Of a DNA stretch of 64,000 nucleotides, positions 20,280 to 31,330 are shown one piece after another. Source of the DNA: Ascarosepion bandense (lineage: Eukaryota > Mollusca > Cephalopoda > Sepiida > Sepiidae); NCBI GenBank assembly GCA_037127315.1, contig JBBBDQ010001156.1, positions 2,080,001 to 2,144,000 of the forward strand, written 5' to 3'. How positions within the stretch are numbered: position 1 is the stretch's first letter; every line of letters begins with the position of its first letter. A model generated the notes under the pieces. It saw only the letters and a list, made by a program, of their open reading frames with translations. It was not told the origin of the DNA and did no database searches. The translations under genes and the position numbers were made by a program.

Positions 20280-23200
20280 TGAACTGAAACTTTTATTTCA
20301 ATCACTGGGGCATATGGTTCTCATTCCAAGAATAATACTACTTCCCGATGTCTTAGCTATCAACATTTAACTGAAACTTTTATTTCAATCACTGGGGCAT
20401 ATGGTCCTCATTCCAAGAATAATACTACTTCCCGATGTCTTAGCTATCAACATTTAACTGAAACTTTTATTTCTATCACTGGGGCATATGGTTCTCATTC
20501 CAAGAATAATACTACTTCCCGATGTCTTAGCTTATCAACATTTAACTGAAACTTTTATTTCAATCACTGGGGCATATGGTTCTCATTCCAAGAATAATAC
20601 TACTTCCCGATGTCTTAGCTATCAACATTTAACTGAAACTTTTATTTCAATCACTGGGGCATATGGTTCTCATTCCAAGAATAATACTACTTCCCCGATG
20701 TCTTAGCTATCAACATTTAACTGAAACTTTTATTTCAATCACTGGGGCATATGGTTCTCATTCCAAGAATAATACTACTTCCCGATGTCTTAGCTATCAA
20801 CATTTAACTGAAACTTTTATTTCAATCACTGGGGCATATGGTTTCATTCCAAGAATAATACTACTTCCCGATGTCTTAGCTATCAACATTTAACTGAAAC
20901 TTTTATTTCAATCATCAAGGCATATGGTTCTATTCCAAGAATAATACTACTTCCCGATGTCTTAGCTATCAACATTTAACTGAAACTTTTATTTCAATCA
21001 CTGGGGCATATGGTTCTCATTCCAAGAATAATACTACTTCCCGATGTCTTAGCTATCAACATTTAACTGAAACTTTTATTTCAATCACTGGGGCATATGG
21101 TTCTCATTCCAAGAATAATACTACTTCCCGATGTCTTAGCTATCAACATTTAACTGAAACTTTTATTTCTACCACTGGGGCATATGGTTCTCATTCCAAG
21201 AATAATACTATTTCCCGATGTCTTAGCTATCAACATTTAACTGAAACTTTTATTTCAATCACTGGGGCATATGGTTCTCATTCCAAGAATAATTACTATT
21301 TCCCGATGTCTTAGCTTATCAACATTTAACTGAAACTTTTATTTCAATCACTGGGGCATATGGTTCTCATTCCAAGAATAATACTACTTCCCGATGTCTT
21401 AGCTATCAACATTTAACTGAAACTTTTATTTCAATCACTGGGGCATATGGTTCTCATTCCAAGAATAATACTACTTCCCGATGTCTTAGCTATCAGCTTT
21501 CATTTAACTGAAACTTTTATTTCAATCACTGGGGCATATGGTTCTCATTCCAAGAATAATACTACTTCCCGATGTCTTAGCTATCAAACATTTAACTGAA
21601 ACTTTATTTCAATCACTGGGGCATATGGTTCTCATTCCAAGAATAATACTACTTCCCGATGTCTTAGCTATCAACATTTAACTGAAACTTTTATTTCAAT
21701 CACTGGGGCATATGGTTCTCATTCCAAGAATAATACTACTTCCCGATGTCTTAGCTATCAACATTTAACTGAAACTTTTATTTCAATCACTGTAGCATAT
21801 GGTTCTCATTCCAAGAATAATACTACTTCCCGATGTCTTAGCTATCAACATTTAACTGAAACTTTTATTTCAATCACTGGGGCATATGGTTCTCATTCCA
21901 AGAATAATACTACTTCCCTGATGTCTAGCTGTCAACATTTAACTGAAACTTTTATTTCAATCACTGGGGCATATGGTTCTCATTCCAAGAATAATACTAT
22001 TTCCCGATGTCTTAGCTATCAACATTTAACTGAAACTTTATTTCTACCACTGGGGCATATGGTTCTCATTCCAAGAATAATACTACTTCCCGATGTCTTA
22101 GCTATCAACATTTAACTGAAACTTTATTTCTACCACTGGGGCATATGGTCTTCATTCCAAGAATAATACTACTTCCCGATGTCTTAGCTATCAACATTTA
22201 ACTGAAACTTTTATTTCAATCTACTGGGGCATATGGTTCTATTCCAAGAATAATACTATTTCCCGATGTCTTAGCTATCAACATTTAACTGAAACTTTTA
22301 TTTCAATCACTGGGGCATATGGTTCTCATTCCAAGAATAATACTACTTCCCGATGTCTTAGCTATCAACATTTAACTGAAACTTTTATTTCAATCACTGG
22401 GGTATATGGTTCTCATTCCAAGAATAATACTATTTCGGATGTCTTAGCTATCAACATTTAACTGAAACTTTTATTTCTACCACTGGGGCATATGTTCATT
22501 CAACAATAATACTACTTCCCGATGTCTTAGCTATCAACATTTAACTGAAACTTTTATTTCTACCACTGGGGCATATGGTTCTCATTCCAAGAATAATACT
22601 ACTTCCCGATGTCTTAGCTATCAACATTTAACTGAAACTTTTATTTCAATCACTGGGGCATATGGTTCTCATTCCAAGAATAATACTATTTCCGGATGTC
22701 TTAGCTATCAAATATTTAACTGAAACTTTTATTTCAATCACTGGGGCATATGGTTCTCATTCCAAGAATAATACTACTTCCCGATGTCTTAGCTATCAAC
22801 ATTTAACTGAAACTTTTATTTCAATCACTGGGGCATATGGTTCTCATTCCAAGAATAATATTTGATTTCCGATGTCTTAGCTATCAACATTTAACTGAAA
22901 CTTTTATTTCAATCACTGGGGCATATGGTTCTCATTCCAAGAATAATACTACTTCCCGATGTCTTAGCTTATCAACATTTAACTGAAACTTTTATTTCAA
23001 TCACTGGGGCATATGGTTCTCATTCCAAGAATAATACTACTTCGATGTCTTAGCTATCAACATTTAACTGAAACTTTTATTTCAATCACTGGGGCATATG
23101 GTTCTCATTCCAAGAATAATACTACTTCCCGATGTCTTAGCTATCAACATTTAACTGAAACTTTTATTTCAATCACTGGGACATATGGTTCTCATTCCAA

Positions 23201-23880
23201 GAATAATACTACTTCCCGATGTCTTAGCTTACAACATTTAACTGAAACTTTTATTACAATCACTGGGGCATATGGTTCTCATTCCAAGAATAATACTATT
23301 TCCCGATGTCTTAGCTATCAACATTTAACTGAAACTTTTATTTCAATCACTGGGGCATATGGTTCTCATTCCAAGAATAATACTACTTCCCGATGTCTTA
23401 GCTATCAACATTTAACTGAAACTTTTATTTCAATCACTGGGGCATATGGTTCTCATTCCAAGAATAATACTACTTCCCGATGTCTTAGCTATCAACATTT
23501 AACTGAAACTTTTATTTCAATCACTGGGGCATATGGTTCTCATTCCAAGAATAATACTACTTCCCGATGTCTTAGCTATCAACATTTAACTGAAACTTTT
23601 ATTTCTATCACTGGGGCATATGGTTCTCATTCCAAGAATAATACTACTTCCCGATGTCTTAGCTATCAACATTTAACTGAAACTTTTATTTCTATCACTG
23701 GGGCATATGGTTCTCATTCCAAGAATAATACTACTTCCCGATGTCTTAGCTATCAACATTTAACTGAAACTTTCATTTCAACCACTGGGGTATATCGTTC
23801 TCCTTCAAAGAATAATGCTACTTCCGGATGTCTTAGCTATCACCATTTAACTCAACTCTTTGAGTTTTTGTTCACATAGC
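20280..23880 (+). repeat. 87-bp minisatellite, ~41 units
   Basis: The unit (e.g. start at ctgaaac 20284, next 20371) runs through catttaactgaaactttt, atttcaatcactggggc, atatggttctcattcc, aagaataatactacttccc and gatgtcttagctatcaa. 87 is a multiple of three, and one + frame has no stop. It encodes a 29-residue unit (AYGSHSKNNTTSRCL then SYQHLTETFISITG). Ten consecutive units are open at 23013-23879, ending in a diverged final unit and a stop. Elsewhere single-base indels break the frame in many units. I consider it a minisatellite, not a proven gene. Confidence 0.93.
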
Positions 23881-24124
23881 ATGACTCATGGAACAAGAAC
23901 AATATATCCCAGCATTCGAATTCCACACTAGATCATAAAAAGCCCAGTGTATTAAAGGATTTAACATGGGTGGGGTGAGATTCAGCCTCTGAGTAGGGAA
24001 GTTTCTTCATTTATGTGTTATAGACGATGATGGTTCTCCATATCTTCCTGAGCGTTGTAGCTCTTATTATTTTGTTTCGTTATTTCTCCCGAACCCTGCT
24101 CTGTAATCCATTTGTTTAAGTTAA
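23881..24124. other. unassigned sequence after the 87-bp array
   Basis: No recognised element. It may be the continuation of the repeat that hosts the array. Confidence 0.35.
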
Positions 24125-24305
24125 TCAAGTATATCACCCGATGTTTTTTTCCTGTCTCTCTTTCCTTCCATCTGTCCTATGAGTATCAGATTCTCAGAGC
24201 CCTTACATCTTATTACGTGTCCCAGAAACTTCAACTGTCTCATTGCGATGTTAAGTATAAGTGACCTTTTCGTTTCCATTTTATACAAAACTTCTTGTTT
24301 TTCAG
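24125..24305 (-). pseudogene. RTE LINE C-terminal fragment
   Basis: The minus strand encodes residues resembling METKRSLILNIAMRQLK, FLGHVIRCKGSENLILIGQ and MEGKRDRKK, i.e. the FLGH...R and GKR.R motifs of the RTE C-terminus seen in the other copies here. Short, and with no (AGA) tail. Confidence 0.7.
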
Positions 24306-24994
24306 GTATTTTTCAAGGTGCCACACGCTGGTATTTGCCACTTGCCGGCAGATCACCTTCCTGAAAAATCGACCAGCGGTTGACATCACCAGAAGTTTCT
24401 GTATCTAAATATAATTTTCTGCACTGTTTAAGCTTCACACAAATCCTGACTATGGCGATAAACTATATCGGCTACAAGGTATATTTTATTTTATTTTATT
24501 TTATTTTATTTGTTCTCATGTTTGTAATTATATTAATTTTTAATTTAAAATGTAATTAAGTTTTGTAATGTAAAATATTTAATAGCGTTATAATTTCTCT
24601 CCACCCTCGGACCACGTGCTGTTCAACTTATATTCCGATTTCATCTTGGCAAAACGAAATTATCCGAATGAAACAGAAGGTCTGTCTTTGAGAAACTACG
24701 AAATTTCAAAGAAAATATCAAAATTCTGTTTGCTGAAAATAAGATGCTTAGTTTTGCAAACACTCGTGTTCTTTGGTAGGTGAGACTAGTAGGTAAGAAG
24801 AGAAAAAAATCTTCATTTCACCATGTCCATGCATTGTTTTTAATATTTTCCTTTCAGAATAAAAAAGCACGTTTTAGAGCCAAAGATATGGGAAAATTCT
24901 GAACCCCAAAGCAAAAACACTATGAAAGTATAAAAGTAAACTTTTATAGTAAAACTGCAAGCAATACATTTTCTTTCGTAAAATTATATTTGTT
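24306..24994. other. unassigned, with a small inverted repeat and (ATTTT)n
   Basis: A short inverted repeat (atttttcaaggtg at 24309, its partner caccttcctgaaaaat near 24352) flanks a GC-richer core. An (atttt)n tract lies at 24482-24511. The remainder is unassigned. Confidence 0.4.
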
Positions 24995-25162
24995 TATATT
25001 TCTGAGATGAGGTATTTACATTATTTAGATTCTTTGGGTTATTGCAATCATATTTAATGAGATGAGGTATTTACATTCTTTAGATATTTCGTTTGATATG
25101 GCACATTTTTATTGAGTTGAGCTATTTACATTCTTTAAATTCTCCTGGTTATTTCACTCATC
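24995..25162 (+). repeat. 55-bp satellite, diverged left margin
   Basis: Three recognisable but diverged units (gagatgaggtatttaca, cattctttagat, ggttattgca) at ~55-bp spacing. This is the left edge of the satellite, cut by a LINE-J tail insertion. Confidence 0.75.
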
Positions 25163-25502
25163 TTTTTTTTTTTTTTTTTTTTTTTTTTATTAATCATATC
25201 ACCCAGAGCAAGGCGGTAAGGCCACTGGTGTGCAGGGAGTTACATAAGAGTGAATAGATTAGAAAAGAGAAAGCCGGGAACCACATCCTAAACAGGGAAC
25301 AAGGGATGAGCTTCTACATGTGTTCAATAGACGTGGGTGGAGTGTGAACCGGGCGATAGTTTAGTCTATCTACTCCAATTGAAAAAAAAAAAGAAAAGTG
25401 AAAAGACTGGAAAAGAGAAAGCTGGAAACCACATCCTAAACAGGGAAAAAGGGATGAGCCTCAACACCTGTTCAATAGACGTGGGCCCGGTTCACACTCC
25501 AC
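25163..25502 (-). mobile_element. LINE-J 3' tail inserted in the satellite
   Basis: Poly(T) at 25165-25188 is the reverse of the A-rich end. It is followed by the reversed terminus (atcatatcacccagagcaag) and tail modules (catcctaaacagggaac, gaaccgggcgatagtttag) in two tandem copies. Satellite units flank it on both sides, so the satellite was present before the insertion. Confidence 0.85.
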
Positions 25503-25540
25503 CCACGTCTATTACTCACATTGGAAAAGGTTTTATATAT

Positions 25541-26100
25541 TCGAGGTGGGAGGGGAGTTGAAATACAATACAGCATCAAATTAAATAAATTTATTAGATG
25601 TGGTATTTACATTATATAGATTCTTCTGGTTATTGCCCACTTCTTGACGGAGATGAGATAATAACATTCTTTAGATTCTTCGGTTTATTGTCCTCATCTT
25701 TACTACAATGAGGCATTTACATTCTTTATATTCTTCGGTTTATCGCCCTCATCTCTACTGAGATGAGGTATTTACATTTTTAAAATTTTTCGGTTGATAC
25801 CCCTCATTTTTATTAAGTTGAGCAATTTACATTCTTTAGATTCTCCGGCTTATTGCACTCATATTAACTGAGATGAGGTAATAACATTCTTTAGATTATT
25901 CGGTCTATTGCTCATTTTACTGAGATGAGGTATTAACCCTCTTTGAATTCTTCGGTTTATTGCCCTCATTTTTATTGAGATGAGGTAATTATCCCTCTTT
26001 GAATTGTGGTTTTATTGCCCTCATTTTTATTGAGATGAGGTATTAACCCTCTTTAGATTCTTCGGTTTATTGCCCTCATTTTTATTACACAAGATGAGGG
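25541..26100 (+). repeat. 55-bp satellite, diverged block
   Basis: About ten units resume after the insertion, e.g. gagatgaggtatttacatt and attcttcggttt. They are more diverged than the core of the array and use 'tttaca' where the core uses 'ttaaccc'. Confidence 0.8.
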
Positions 26101-29100
26101 TATTAACCCTCTTTAGATTCTTCAGTTGTGCCTCATTTTTACTGAGATGAGGTATTAACCCTCTTTAGATTGGCTGGTTTATTGCCCTCATTTTTACTGA
26201 GATGAGTATTAACCTCTTTAGATTCTTCGGATTATTGCCCTCATTTTTACTGAGATGAGGTATTAACCCTCTTTAGATTCTTTGAGGTTATTTTACCATT
26301 TTTACTGAGATGAGATGTTAACCTCTTTATTGTTCTTTGATTATTTGCACTGTTTTTGGTGAATAAAGTCCATTTATTCCTCTTTAAGTTCTATTGGTTT
26401 TGTGCCTGGTACCTACTGAGATGAGTATTAGCCCTCTTCCAATTCCAACACGGTTGTTATATAATTTTTACTGAGTTGTTATGATATCCCTCTTTGATTC
26501 ATTGATTTATTTGCCCTCATTTTTACTGGACAGGTATTAACCCTCTTTAGGTCTTCAGTTTATTGCCCTCATTTTTATTGAGATGAGGAGTATAGCTATC
26601 TTTAGATTCTTCGGTTTATTGCCTGTTTATTGAGATGTGATGTCCTTCTCTTTGAGATATGGGTTTTATTGCCCCCTCATTTTTATTGAGATGTGATGTT
26701 AACCTCTTTATTGATTCTTCTAGTTGTGCCTCATTTATTGAGATGAGGTATTAACCCTCTTTAGATTCTTAGGTTTATTGCCTCATTTTTACTGGTGAGT
26801 ATTAACCTCTTTGATTCATATGGCGTTTATTGCCTCATTTTTACTGAGATGAGAGTATTAACCCTCTTTAGATTCTTCAAGTTATTGCCTCATTTTTACT
26901 GAGATGGGGTATTAGCCCTCTTCAGGAATTCTTCAGTTTGTGCCCTCATTTTACTGGGTAAGTGTTAACCTCTTCTAGTTGTCTTCAGTTTCCTTTTTCC
27001 CTCATTCTTATTGACATGAGGTATTAACCTCTTCCAGTTCTTCAGTTTATTGCCCTCATTTACTGAGATGAGGTATTAACCCTCTTTAGATTCTTGGTTG
27101 TTGTCTATATTTTGCTGAGTTCTTTATGTCCTTCTCTTTTCTTGATTCCTTCAGTTTTATTGCCCTCATTTTTATGATTGTTATGTTAGCCCTCTTTGAT
27201 TCTTCAGTTTGTGCATATGTTTATTGAGATGAGGAGTATTAACCCTCTTTAGATTCTTCAGTTTATTGCCCTCATTTTTATTGAGATGAGGTATTAACCC
27301 TCTTTAGATTCTTCAGTTCATTGTCCTGTTTTGTTTGTTGATAGCCAGCACCTCTTTAGATTCTTCAGTTTATTCGCCTCATTTTTACTGAGATGAGGTA
27401 TTAACCCTCTTTGAATTCTTCAGTTTATTGCCCTCATTTTTACTGAGATGAGGGTATTAACCCTCTTTAGATTCTTCGGTTTATTGCCCTCATTTTTACT
27501 GAGATAGGTATTAACCCTCTTTGTTGATTCTTCAGTTTGCATTTTTTATGCCCTCATTTTTACTAGGATAGTGTGTTAACTTTCTTTGGATTGCTTCGGT
27601 TTATTGCCCTCATTTTTACTGAGATGAGGTATTAGCACCTCTTTAGATTCTTCGGTTTAACCTTTGTTTATTGAGATGTGGTATTCACCCTCTTTAGATT
27701 CTTCGGTTTGTATATTCTTATTGAGATGAGGTATTAACCCCTCTTTAGATTCTTCAGTTTATTGCCCTCATTTTTACTGAGATGAGGTATTAACCCTCTT
27801 TAGATTCTTCGGTTTATTGCCCTCATTTTTACTGAGATGAGGTCTTCCTCTTCTTGATTCTTCGGATTATTGCCCTCATTTTTACTGAGATGAGGTATGT
27901 GCAACCCTCTTCTAGATTCTTCAGTTTATTTGCCCTCATTTTTACTGAATGCAGTGTCTTCCTCTTTAGATTCTTCTAGTTTGTACCCTCATTTTTATTG
28001 ACATGGTGGCTAACCCTCTTTTAATTCTTCAGTTTATTACCCTCATTTTTACTGAGATGAGGTATTAACCCTCTTTAGATTCTTCGGTTTGTTGTCCTCA
28101 TTTTTACTGAGTTGTTGTATTAAACCTCTTTAGATTCTTCGGTTTATTGCCCTCATTTTTATTGAGATAAGGAGTATTAACCCTCTTTAGATTCTTCAGT
28201 TTATTGCCCTCATTTTTATTGAGATAGTGTCCTTTTACCTCTTTAGGTTCTTCAGTTTATTGCCTCGTTTTATTAGGGATAAAAGGGTATTAACCCTCTT
28301 TGAATTCTTCGGTTTGTGTCCTCATTTTTGCTGAGTTGTTTGTATTAACCCTCTTTAGATTCTTCCAGTTTATTGCCCTCATTTTTGGAGATGAGGTATT
28401 AACCCCTCTTTAGATTCTTCGGTTTATTGCCTATAATTTTACTGAGATGAGGTATTAACCCTCTTTAGATTCTTCGGTTTATTGCCCTCATTTTTACTGG
28501 ATGAGGTATTAACCCTCTTTAGATTCTTAACAGTTTTATTGCCTCATTTTTACTGAGATGAGGTATTAAACCCTCTTTAGATTCTTCGGTTTGACCCTCA
28601 TTTTTGCCTGAGATGAGGTATTAACCTATCTTTAGATTCTTCAGTTTATTGCCTCATTTTTATTGAGATGTGGTATTCACCCTCTTTTTAGATTCTTCGG
28701 TTTATTGCCCTCATTTTTATTGAGATAGGAGTATTAACCCTCTTTAGATTCCTTCGGTTTATTGCCCTCATTTTTACTGAGATGAGGTATTAACCCTCTT
28801 TAGATTCTTCGGATTATTGCCCTCATTTTTACTGGATAGAGTGTCTGTCCCTCTTTAGATTCTTCCATGGGTTTATTGCCCCTCATTTTACTGAGATGAG
28901 GTATTAACTCCCTCTTCCAATTCTTCCGGTTTGTGCCCATTTTTATTGACAGGGTATTAACCCTCTTTAGATTCTTCAGTTTATTGCCCTCATTACTGAG
29001 ATGACGGTGCTCCCAGCCTCTTTAGATTCTTCAGTTTATTGTCCTCATTTTTACTGAGGTCGTTGTATTAACCCTCTTTAGATTCTTAGGTTTATTGCCC

Positions 29101-31330
29101 TCATTTTTACTGAGTTGCACATTAACCTCTTCTTTCCCGATTCTTCTAGGTCTATTGCCTGTTTACTGGACAGGGTATTAACCCTCTTTAGATTCTTCAG
29201 TTTATTGCCCTCATTTTTACTGAGATGAGGTATTAACCCTCTTTAGATTCTTAGGTTTATTGCCCTCATTTTTATTGAGATGAGGCTATTAACCCTCTTT
29301 TTCCAGATTCTTCGGTTTATTGCCCTCATTTTTATTGAGATGAGGTATTAACCCTCTTTAGATTCTGCAGTTTATTGCCCTCATTTTTTACTGAGATAGG
29401 GTATTAACCCTCTTTAGATTCTTCGGTTTATTTCCCTCATTTTTACTGAGTTGTTGTATTAACCCTCTTTAGATTCTTGGTTTATTGCCCTCATTTTGCT
29501 GGGTGGGTATGCCCTCTTTAGATTCTTGGTTTATTGCCTCATTTTTACTGAGATGGGTATTAACACCTCTTTGGTCTTCGGTTTATTGCCCTCATTTTTA
29601 CTGGTGAGTGTGTATAACCCTCTTTAGATTCTTCGGTGTTTATTGCCCTCATTTTTATTGAGATGTGGTATTCACCCTCTTTAGATTCTTTAGTTTATTG
29701 CCCTCATTCTTATTAGCAGAGATGAGTATTAACCCTCTTTAGATTCTTCCGGTTTATTGCCTCCATTTTTTGAGATGAGGTATTAACCTCTTTGAATTCT
29801 TTCGGTTTATTGCCCTCATTTTTGCTGAGATGAGGTAGTGCTCTCCTTTAGATTCTTCAGGATTATTGCCCTCATTTTTGCAGATGAGGTAGGCATTAAC
29901 CTCTTTAGATTCTTCGGTTTATTGCCCTCATTTTTTACTGAGATGGGGTATTAACCCCTCTTTAGATTCTTCGGTTTATTGCCCTCATTTTTATTGACAT
30001 GAGGTATTAACCCTCTTTAGATTCTTCAGTTTGTATTGCCCTCATTTTTACTGAGATGAGATGGTAACCCTCTTTAATTCTTGGTTTATTGTCTGTTTTA
30101 CTGGAGTTGTTGTATTAAGCCTCTTTGATTCTTCGGTTTATTGCCCTCATTTTTATTGAGATGAAATTAACCTCTTTGATTCTTCAGTTTATTGCCCTCA
30201 TTTTTATTGAGATGAGGGGTAATGCTTCCTCCTTTGATTCTTCGGTTTTATTGCCTCATTTTTATTGAGATGAGGTATTAACCCTCTGATTCTTCAGTTT
30301 TTATTTGTCCTCATTTTGCTGAGTTGTTGTATTAGCCCTCTTTGATTCTTCGGTTTATTGCCCTCATTTTTGGAGATGAGGTATTAGCCCTCTTTTGATT
30401 GTACAGTTTATTGCCCTCATTTTTACTGAGATGAGGTATTAACCCTCTTTATGATTCTTGGGTTTATTGCCTGTTTACTGAGATGAGGTGATAGCTTCTC
30501 TTCAGATTCTTCGGTTTATTGCCTTTATATTTTTTTTTTTACTGAGATGAGGTATGTGTCCCTCTTTAGATTCTTCAGTTTATTGCCCTCTCCATTTCTG
30601 AGATGAGGTATGTGCTTATCTTTAGATTCTTCGGTTTATTGCCTGTTTATTGAGATGTGGTATTCACCCTCTTTAGGTCTTCGGTTTATTGCCCTCATTT
30701 GCTGAGATGGTAACTTCCTACTGAATTCTTCAGTTTATTGCCCATCATTTTTACTGAGATGAGGTATTAGCCCTCTTTAGATTCTTCAGTTATTGCACTC
30801 ATTTTTACTGGAGATGAGGTATTAACCCTCTTTAGATTCTTCAGTTTATTTTTATATTTTTACTGAGATGAAATTATTAACTTTTCCTCTTTAGATTCTT
30901 GGTTTATTGCCCTCATTTTTATTGACATGAGGTATTAACCTCTTTAATTCTTCGGTTTATTGCCCTCATTTTTACTGAGATGAGTGTGCTCTCCACAGAT
31001 TCTTCAGTTTATTACTGTTTTACTGAGTCGTTGTATTAACCCTCTTTAGATTCTTCGGTTTATTGCCTATCATTTTTACTGAGTTGTTGTATTAACCCTC
31101 TTTAGATTCTTCCCAGTCCTTTACTCATTTTTACTGAGATGAGGTATTAACCCTCTTTAGATTCTTCAGTTTGTACCTCATTTTGCAGATGAGGTATTCA
31201 ACCTCTTTAGATTCTTCGGTTTATTGCCCTCATTTTTATTGAGATGAGGTATTAGCACCTCTTTAGATTCTTGGTTGTGCCCTCATTTTGTGAGATGAGG
31301 TATTAACCCTCTTTAGATTCTTCAGTTTAT
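26101..31330 (+). repeat. 55-bp satellite, irregular block
   Basis: Same monomer (tagattcttc-ggtttattgccc, tcatttttactgagatgagg, tattaaccctctt), but with frequent indels, dropped segments and odd substitutions, so the strict 55-bp register is lost. The single CpG of the monomer (ttcggttt) is very often read as ttcagttt. Either this is a decayed zone or it is poorly polished long-read sequence, and the text alone cannot decide between them. Confidence 0.85.

Noticed and set aside
20280..23880. Calling one continuous 29-residue repeat-protein gene
   Set aside because: Frame is broken by many indels in the given sequence, and I cannot tell error from real change without reads.
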